NCBI GenBank assembly: GCA_029204225.1 | Contig: CM055103.1 | Coordinates: forward strand, 55,373,592 to 55,437,591 | Reading direction: 5' to 3' | DNA from: Diphasiastrum complanatum | Taxonomy: Eukaryota > Streptophyta > Lycopodiopsida > Lycopodiales > Lycopodiaceae | Length of the DNA stretch: 64,000 nt | In this document: piece after piece, positions 60,501 to 64,000 of the stretch | Layout: each line of letters opens with the position of its first letter | Position numbering within the stretch: position 1 is the stretch's first letter | Program-made: the position numbers and the translations under genes | Notes under the pieces: model-generated | The model's input: only the letters and a program-made list of their open reading frames with translations | Databases searched by the model: none | What the model was told of the DNA's origin: nothing

Positions 60501-63461
60501 TCACCTCGGCACAGCGGAATTACCCAACTCATGAGAAAGAGTTGTTTGCCATAATCCATGCGTTAAAGGTATGGACGCATTATTTGTACGGATCTAAGTT
60601 TTATGTGTACACTAATCATGATACCTTGAGGTATTTTTGCAAACAGCCCGATCTTAGAGGCCGACAGGCGAGATGGTCTGAACTTATGCAAGAATTTCAG
60701 ATGGAAATTCGTTATAAGAAAGGGGCAGAAGATAGAGTGGCTGATGCATTGTCTCGAATAGTGTATCAAATGTCATTTGTGGTTATTGAAAATGACCTAT
60801 TGGTTGAGATAAAGAAGGCTCAACTAGAGGATCCTCAGTGTAAGAAAGTGGAGCTTGAGGTGAGTCATGGCCATGAAGAGTCTCAGGAGGAGAGCTCTAT
60901 TCACTTTGCTCGCACTTATCTTAAGTATACCATAGAAGATGGTTTTGTTAAGATGAATGGTAAATTTCTCATTCCAACTTGTGAGGAGCTGCATAGGAAA
61001 ATCTTGCATTCCTGTCATGATAGCCCTAGTGCAAGTCATCCTGGTGTGGATAAGACTTCTGAGTTGATCCGATGTAGTTTTAGGTGGCCTAAGATTAATA
61101 AAGATGTCCATAGTTATGTGACACATTGTTTTAAGTGTCAAGTTAACAAAGTCGAAAGGATTAAAGTTCCTGGATCGTTGCACCCTTTGCCTATTCCAGA
61201 GGGAAGATGGGAGAGTGTATCGATGGACTTTATTACACACTTGCCTCATACGCAGCTTCAACATGATACCATAATGGTTGTGGTTGACAGACCCACAACA
61301 ATGGCTCATTTCATTCCAACCCATATTAAGATTGATGCACCTGGGGTAGCTGATCTATTTATACAACATGTATTCAAACTTCATGGATTACCATCATCCA
61401 TAGTGTCTGATAGAGATCCACGCTTTACGGGTCATTTTTGGACTGCAGTAATGAAACGCTTGAGGTGCAGTTGAGAATGAGTAGTACTGATAACCCTGAA
61501 ATGGATGGTCAAATTGAGAGAGTTAACCAAACCATGGAGGACATGCTTAGGGCGTATGTAAGTGTTAAGCAACGCAATGGGAGAAATATTTGCCATTGTT
61601 GGAGTTTGCTTATAATGATAAAAAGAATGCTTCAACTAAGATGAGTCCTTTCGAATTGAGTAATGGTTTTAGGCCAGCTAGTCCAATTATGGTAGCAAAA
61701 TCAAATAGCTTTCAAGCAAACAATAGACTATATAGTGAACACTGAATAGCTGGTATCAAACTATACACATATCACATATGATATCAAAATGAGCTGAACA
61801 ATTAATGGCAAATGCTAAATCTAGAGTCATGACTCATGAATCAACTGTCATGATAATGTACTACTAGAATATAGGTGAAATATGGAGTCTTGACCTAGAT
61901 TCTAGACCATGAACTATATCTAGGTCCTCCTGCTGGTCCTAGTGGGGGGTGGCCTCGTAGCCTCCTGCACATGCTCCTCATCATCATCATCATCCCCAGC
62001 CTCTGAGGCCACATCAAAAGAAGACCCCTGGCTTTGATCCTCGCTCTCCTCAGTCTCCTCAGTAGAGCTACTGAACCTGCTCTCTGAATGTTGCTGAGCA
62101 GTGGCAGCCTAAGAGTTGACAACAAGACAACTTGATCGACACAATCACCACAGCACAGCATCAAGCACTTCAGGAAAGTGCTTTGCGATCAAGCTATGAA
62201 CTCAATCACATATTTTCGCATCAATGAAGTATAAATTGACAGTACATGAGGCAATCTAACAATGTCTCACAAGCATCATATAGAATAAATGGTTCAAGCT
62301 CTACAAGCAATAGCAAAGGCAAGAGTTCTCCAACAAAGAGCCCAAGCATTACCAAATCATAAGCTAAGAAATGATTGTACACAAGGCCTATTTATAGTCC
62401 CTTGAGGAACCTTAAAAGTAGGATAAAAGTAATGAAGGGAGTCAAACTTCTGGAGGAAAAGGATGCACTCTCCTCCAAGACTCCACTCCAAGTGATTACT
62501 AATAAAAGTTGGGCCGTTAGCCAGTTGTAAATATAAATGCACATAAAAAAAGTTTTTAGGCATCTAGATAAATAAAAAGGGCACATGGCCAACAAATGAA
62601 TATAGGCCACATGATCCATGCAATCTTATAGATCTAGTAGTCCATAATTGTGGGTGACCTTCACATACTCTATGATGTGGCTAAAATTGAAGTCAAATAA
62701 AAAATTGTGGATGAAGGTTTCTCATAAACTTTGTTACAACTCGTGATAAGAGACTGGTTGGAGAAATTTGTTCTTTGAGACTTCAGTGACAGCAGTTCTA
62801 GTTTATGGATGTGAAGTTTGAGAGGAAAGAATATGTAATTCTAAGTCGGCTAAAATCTAGAGACTTCAAAAGAAGCTTCTAGCCTGAGCATTAAAAAACC
62901 ATACTTAATGCTATTTTGTTAGAAACTAATGTCCTTAGACTCTCGAAGTTGCCCGTCCAAAACAACATGCTTCCTCAACGATTGAGCGATTTTTGGAAGT
63001 TGGACATTTGCAAATGGCTTTCTTTTTGGGAAATTTAGCACAATGTATGGCCAAAAAACTCTCTTAACCTGAAATTTCTGTGCAACAAGGTTCATTGATT
63101 GCATTTGGAAAAAACATTTGAAGAGCAAAATGCAATACTTTAAAAAACGTTCAATCCTAATGTTGCAAGCAATATAAGTACTCGTCAAAAGTGTTTCTGC
63201 AGGGCTCAACTAATCCAAACTTGAGCATTTTTAATCATTCATGGAGAAACTTAAAATTCTTAGAAGACAACCAGTTTTAACTCCACTGCATCAGACAAGT
63301 ATGCAAGCTTGTGATTTCAATGACCAAGCATTCTTTAGCATTGCTGATCTAAGTAGCAGAAAGCAAGGGAGACCTACTTCAGTGGATTCGCAAGTACACG
63401 CTGTCCAATGGTAACAAAACTTGTCTCTTGATTTGACATGAACCAGGCTAAAGATGAAACA
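39219..63461 (-). CDS. CALS: Callose synthase (1,3-beta-glucan synthase, GSL family), C-terminal seven exons; 5' part outside window
   Basis: Plant callose synthases are plasma-membrane enzymes that polymerise UDP-glucose into 1,3-beta-glucan for cell plates, plasmodesmata and spore or pollen walls. Family members are about 1,900 residues; the last 566 or so are here. The seven exons join in phase through GT-AG introns with no internal stop. Recognisable family blocks in order are [106 protein letters not shown] and [21 protein letters not shown]. This half carries the end of the cytosolic catalytic region and the C-terminal membrane helices. The ending [10 protein letters not shown] and the MFRLLK and LTVGD blocks resemble the CALS5/GSL2 branch as I recall it, but that subgroup call is tentative. 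Two introns (7.1 and 14.7 kb) are filled with transposable elements. Confidence 0.93.
39690..40126 (-). pseudogene. Copia RNase H fragment in the last callose synthase intron
   Basis: On the minus strand [18 protein letters not shown], a stop, [15 protein letters not shown], then [20 protein letters not shown] and [16 protein letters not shown]. It is the same junction region as the fragments at 35.4, 36.0 and 37.5 kb, but in the opposite orientation and more diverged. Confidence 0.75.
40150..40480 (+). repeat. Ty3/gypsy LTR fragment
   Basis: From about 40245 to 40450 it aligns to 56975-57190, the LTR of the element at 56.9-61.7 kb. Shared segments include ACTGCCAA.TGGCAAGTGT and GAGAGAGGCATTCCTCA.CATA. 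The rest of the LTR is not conserved, so it is an old solo or truncated copy. Confidence 0.65.
40481..42466. repeat. Palindrome-rich and G-rich repeat block
   Basis: No gene. The 14-bp palindrome AGAAAC(A/G)CGTTTCT occurs at 40720-40733, 40960-40973, 40990-41003 and 41920-41933. GCGATTCTGG beside the second copy (40946-40955) occurs inverted beside the fourth (about 41937-41946), as expected of inverted arms about 1 kb apart. A G/C-run block at 42108-42215 contains several GGGGGC...GCCCCCC hairpins. CTTCCAACTCCCTGA occurs twice, near 42216 and 42258. Confidence 0.6.
42467..43222. repeat. Repeat X, copy 1 (756 bp)
   Basis: It is direct-repeat identical to 45207-45962 except for three substitutions I could see. 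Both copies are 756 bp and flank repeat Y. An 87-codon Lys/Glu/Arg-rich frame (42951-43214) is present in both but has no known motif. Confidence 0.93.
43223..45208. repeat. Repeat Y, copy 2 (complete between the X copies)
   Basis: It matches 1-1973 from 43238 on, including the two hairpins (here about 44034-44112). The left 15 bases (TTGGTCATATTTTTC) precede the start of the window in copy 1. Confidence 0.92.
45207..45962. repeat. Repeat X, copy 2 (756 bp)
   Basis: Direct repeat of 42467-43222. It starts within the AG that also ends repeat Y, so the Y/X2 junction shows a 2-bp overlap. The sequence to its right (ATGCATGGAAGG) differs from that after X1. Confidence 0.93.
45963..46547. other. 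Callose synthase intron, 5' part, no feature
   Basis: Unique-looking intron sequence adjacent to the donor of the penultimate exon. Nothing else is supported. Confidence 0.5.
46548..46733 (-). CDS. CALS: Callose synthase exon (penultimate, PTGWGLLQ)
   Basis: This 186-bp phase-0 exon encodes 62 residues. They run from [20 protein letters not shown] through a hydrophobic helix to [19 protein letters not shown] and LLQ. The acceptor is TTGGCAG and the donor GTATGA. The intron that follows in the transcript is 7.1 kb (46547-39459) and holds the X-Y-X repeat block and other insertions. Confidence 0.93.
46943..46993 (-). CDS. CALS: Callose synthase small exon (IYGLSWLVI)
   Basis: This 51-bp phase-0 exon encodes 17 residues, [17 protein letters not shown], one membrane segment. 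The acceptor is TTCACAG and the donor GTATGG. The match to the family motif YGLSWLV and the in-phase joins to both neighbours support it despite its size. Confidence 0.9.
47152..47949 (-). CDS. CALS: Callose synthase exon (large membrane-domain exon)
   Basis: This 798-bp exon encodes 266 residues in one open frame, from [20 protein letters not shown] to HHHKNLS. Hydrophobic helices alternate with the conserved cytosolic loops: [58 protein letters not shown] and [15 protein letters not shown]. The acceptor is TTTGCAG and the donor GTGAGC. It is the longest exon in the window and a good probe for phylogenetic placement. Confidence 0.96.
48210..48439 (-). CDS. CALS: Callose synthase exon (NQISLFEAK / GHRFDFFRM block)
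   Basis: This 230-bp exon gives 76 complete codons from [20 protein letters not shown] to FYFNTM. It includes [33 protein letters not shown] and [13 protein letters not shown], which are among the most conserved stretches of the family and lie at the end of the catalytic loop before the C-terminal membrane domain. The acceptor is CTGACAG and the donor GTAATT. The frame is open and in phase with both neighbours. Confidence 0.95.
48546..48593. repeat. (GA)n microsatellite at a callose synthase donor site
   Basis: A 48-bp run, CT on the sense strand. It begins two bases inside the intron, immediately after the GT donor at 48594-48595. Confidence 0.95.
48596..48708 (-). CDS. CALS: Callose synthase exon ([10 protein letters not shown] block)
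   Basis: This 113-bp exon encodes [20 protein letters not shown] and continues through [17 protein letters not shown]. The acceptor is ATGGCAG and the donor GTTCTC. The donor is followed at once by a (CT)n run on the sense strand, 48546-48593. The upstream intron is 14.7 kb and holds several retroelements. The phase-1 junction to the next exon restores the glycine of the family motif DIFAGFN. Confidence 0.93.
48709..52799. other. Callose synthase intron (14.7 kb), left part; no element recognised
   Basis: AT-rich sequence with no domain, LTR or long ORF that I could identify. It may hold heavily decayed repeats. Confidence 0.45.
52800..53112 (-). repeat. Diverged LTR fragment, copy 1
   Basis: It aligns to 62322-62655 (shared GTTCCTTGAGGAACC / TCCCTTGAGGAACC, CTAAGAAATGA.TGTA, ATGAATATA). 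The orientation on the minus strand is judged from the TATA box of the other copy. Minus-strand CATGGGGGAGAG next to it could be a polypurine tract. Confidence 0.6.
53113..54618. other. No gene recognised
   Basis: AT-rich intron sequence with A-runs near 53600 and 54205. Short ORFs only. Confidence 0.45.
54619..54991 (+). repeat. 5' LTR of the deleted Ty3/gypsy element, about 373 bp
   Basis: From TGTTATGAGATCG to ...TTCCTAACA, one base before the primer site. Its middle has several CATGCATG-type palindromes (54700-54850). The left end is inferred from the TG. Confidence 0.6.
54993..55004 (+). promoter_or_regulatory. Primer-binding site, initiator tRNA-Met
   Basis: TGGTATCAGAGC, exact. Confidence 0.88.
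55005..56216 (+). other. Retrotransposon leader, no gene
   Basis: 1.2 kb between primer site and gag, with short ORFs only. Confidence 0.45.
56217..56730 (+). pseudogene. Ty3/gypsy gag start fused by deletion to a reverse transcriptase start
   Basis: Gag opens [19 protein letters not shown], with stops, then [20 protein letters not shown] and, on another frame, [16 protein letters not shown], the usual start of the capsid domain. At about 56575 it jumps to [20 protein letters not shown] and, one frame over, [19 protein letters not shown]-type text ending SSPWAT. The latter is the H-I-DL-PG-P-PPYR-S...L-KG-I-PS-SPW segment that opens Ty3/gypsy reverse transcriptases. Protease and most of pol are lost. 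Confidence 0.75.
56894..57316 (+). repeat. 5' LTR of the Ty3/gypsy element
   Basis: It starts about TGCTGGACTGACCTCC and ends shortly before the primer site. Part of it recurs at 40150-40480. The exact ends are uncertain. Confidence 0.55.
57318..57329 (+). promoter_or_regulatory. Primer-binding site, tRNA-Met type, one mismatch
   Basis: TAGTATCAGAGC; the expected second G reads A. Confidence 0.75.
57330..57937 (+). other. Retrotransposon leader, no gene
   Basis: T-rich leader between primer site and gag start. No separate feature. Confidence 0.45.
57938..58837 (+). pseudogene. Ty3/gypsy gag without zinc knuckle
   Basis: The likely start is the ATG at 57938 ([20 protein letters not shown]), with a coiled coil [15 protein letters not shown]. 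The capsid domain begins [20 protein letters not shown], with [13 protein letters not shown]. It is interrupted by TAG at 58367-58369 and another at about 58463, and continues [32 protein letters not shown]. It ends in a Gly/Gln-rich basic tail, and reverse transcriptase follows almost at once. The CCHC knuckle and protease are missing. Confidence 0.82.
58834..59830 (+). pseudogene. Ty3/gypsy reverse transcriptase
   Basis: [60 protein letters not shown] and [19 protein letters not shown] lead, after a one-base shift near 59310, to [39 protein letters not shown] and the catalytic FIDDILTYS near 59493-59520. The thumb follows after a second shift near 59635 ([20 protein letters not shown]). Both catalytic aspartates are present; frameshifts rather than motif loss disable it. 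Confidence 0.92.
59831..60780 (+). pseudogene. Ty3/gypsy RNase H, split by an insertion
   Basis: [20 protein letters not shown] and [20 protein letters not shown] stop at the insertion of 59978-60470. After it the frame resumes [40 protein letters not shown] with the same register, then [20 protein letters not shown] and DRVADALSR. Removing the insertion and one target copy restores the domain, so the RNase H was intact when the insertion happened. Confidence 0.9.
59973..60475 (+). mobile_element. 493-bp solo-LTR-like insertion with 5-bp target duplication
   Basis: The insertion is 59978-60470, from TGCCATGCCCACGAC to ...TTGAGGACTTTATA. It is flanked by GAAGG at 59973-59977 and 60471-60475. 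The 5-bp duplication, opening TG, a TATAAGTA box near 60249 and lack of coding point to a solo LTR. The last bases are TA rather than CA, possibly by a C-to-T change. No other copy was seen in the window. Confidence 0.8.
60781..61700 (+). pseudogene. Ty3/gypsy integrase, 3' end missing
   Basis: Zinc-binding [18 protein letters not shown] and [20 protein letters not shown] are followed by the core [40 protein letters not shown]. After shifts near 61470 come [20 protein letters not shown] and [13 protein letters not shown]. Both core aspartates are present. The text ends near 61700 and no C-terminal domain, chromodomain or LTR follows. At 61490-61560 it closely resembles the chromovirus integrase at 16.6 kb. 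Confidence 0.88.
61920..62108 (-). CDS. Acidic 62-residue terminal exon, unassigned
   Basis: On the minus strand, after a good acceptor CTCTTAG at 62109-62110, an open frame reads [40 protein letters not shown], an Asp run, [17 protein letters not shown] and a stop. Acidic, Ser-rich tails with a basic end like this occur at the C-terminus of some plant transposases, but no diagnostic motif is present. It has the orientation of the callose synthase gene but is not part of it. Upstream exons were not identified; the sequence to its right looks like an LTR. Confidence 0.35.
   Translation of the reverse strand, partial: AATAQQHSESRFSSSTEETEESEDQSQGSSFDVASEAGDDDDDEEHVQEATRPPPTRTSRRT
62322..62655 (-). 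repeat. Diverged LTR fragment, copy 2
   Basis: It aligns to 52800-53112. On the minus strand CTATAAATAGG at 62387-62397 is a likely TATA box, so the LTR reads leftwards and may extend to about 62120. No primer site was recognised beyond it. Confidence 0.6.
62387..62397 (-). promoter_or_regulatory. Probable LTR TATA box
   Basis: CTATAAATAGG on the minus strand; the other copy reads CTCTAAATAGG. Confidence 0.45.
62656..63377. other. Callose synthase intron, right part; no feature
   Basis: No repeat, motif or exon recognised between the LTR fragment and the exon at 63378. Confidence 0.5.
63378..63461 (-). CDS. CALS: Callose synthase exon ([11 protein letters not shown] block)
   Basis: This 84-bp exon encodes the family block [20 protein letters not shown] followed by RVLANPL. 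The acceptor is TTTGCAG before the exon and the donor is GTAGGT after it. The exon starts with the last base of a split codon and ends with AA. That AA joins the first G of the next exon to make the lysine of the conserved NPLKVR junction, which fixes the boundary. The preceding exon, which should encode the REHIFTG block, is not found up to 64000, so that intron is longer than about 540 bp. Confidence 0.92.
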
Positions 63462-64000
63462 CTGCAAACATACATTTGAGCAATAGGTATATTCAGAAGG
63501 CTCTCACATTGATAATATAATTCATCCAGCCTTGAACTACTAGAAAAATATGCAATACATTGGCAAGGCTAAGAATGCAAATAGAGTGAAAACCTCATTT
63601 TCTTGTTCCAAATAACTCATAACAGTGGATGAATGATAAAAAAATTAACTCAGTTAAGAACTGTAATTAGGCAGAAAAGTGATAACTTCCAGCATGAGGA
63701 ACTTTTTAAGGTGTGACGACCTTGATGCTTTAGATTATATTTTGTTAGTATCCAGCTGAGAAACAGGTGGGAGTAAAAAAATGAGATACAGAAAATAGGT
63801 AAATATAATGTCATCACAATCTAAAACATGTAAAAGAAAGAAAATTTGAGAGCAATAGCCAAATACAGCATGAAAATGTTCAAAAGCTGCATGATAACTA
63901 GATGAATGCACAAACTTTTCATGGTGTTCAACCCAATTTTGTTGGCTCTAGTCATGGGAAAAGAGAATCCCCCAAACATTTCCTCTTTGGCAGCAGCAGA
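63462..64000. other. Callose synthase intron continuing past the window
   Basis: I searched the minus strand for the preceding exon (ILG-REHIFTG block) and did not find it. Confidence 0.5.

Larger units (their letters stand above)
56894..61700 (+). mobile_element. Ty3/gypsy retrotransposon inside the callose synthase intron
   Basis: LTR, primer site, leader, gag, reverse transcriptase, RNase H and integrase in order on the plus strand, opposite to the host gene. Zinc knuckle and protease are deleted, RNase H holds a solo-LTR-like insertion, and integrase breaks off near 61700 with no 3' LTR. Long open segments remain (310 codons at 60542-61474). Confidence 0.88.

Noticed and set aside
60353-60559. 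Minus-strand ORF in the solo-LTR insertion
   Set aside because: It crosses the insertion boundary and has no motif.

Overview
The window is nuclear DNA from a vascular plant with a large, retrotransposon-rich genome. A fern or gymnosperm fits best, because the one host gene has introns of 7.1 and 14.7 kb packed with repeats, but the sequence does not settle the species. Most of the 64 kb is nested, decayed transposable elements.

Host gene. The C-terminal part of a callose synthase (glucan synthase-like) gene runs right to left on the minus strand. Seven exons were placed by GT-AG splice sites and reading phase: 63378-63461, 48596-48708, 48210-48439, 47152-47949, 46943-46993, 46548-46733 and 39219-39458 (with the stop codon). 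They join without a stop or frameshift into about 566 residues, so the gene looks functional. Its 5' two-thirds lie beyond position 64000.

1-9.9 kb: a 2-kb repeat (second copy at 43.2-45.2 kb), a 52-bp minisatellite, a decayed reverse transcriptase that looks Penelope-like, two very long (CT)n arrays, and an unassigned broken coding region at 8.4-9.5 kb. 9.9-17 kb: the 5' end of a Ty3/gypsy element (LTR, primer site, gag), two copies of one LTR family in opposite orientation, a Ty3/gypsy protease, and the 3' end of a minus-strand chromovirus with a chromodomain. 17.2-21.5 kb: a Ty3/gypsy element with a nearly open gag-protease but internal deletions in reverse transcriptase and integrase. 21.5-27.4 kb: mostly unassigned AT-rich DNA, a 177-codon minus-strand ORF and a 135/282-bp tandem repeat. 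27.4-37.7 kb: a solo Copia LTR, a minus-strand CACTA transposase remnant, a Copia element of the same LTR family, and two more Copia 3' ends joined end to end.

39.5-46.5 kb is the last callose synthase intron: a Copia RNase H piece, a Ty3/gypsy LTR fragment, a palindrome-rich and G-rich block, and an X-Y-X arrangement of near-identical repeats. 48.7-63.4 kb is the largest intron: two Ty3/gypsy elements in tandem on the plus strand (54.6-56.7 and 56.9-61.7 kb), the second carrying a 493-bp solo-LTR-like insertion in its RNase H region with a 5-bp target duplication; two diverged copies of another minus-strand LTR family; and an acidic 62-residue terminal exon.

No complete autonomous transposable element, RNA gene, CRISPR array or organelle insert was recognised. 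The most notable items are the Penelope-like reverse transcriptase, the intact callose synthase gene around the two TE-filled introns, the X-Y-X duplication, the solo LTR with its target duplication, and a pattern of stop codons consistent with cytosine deamination in methylated repeats.
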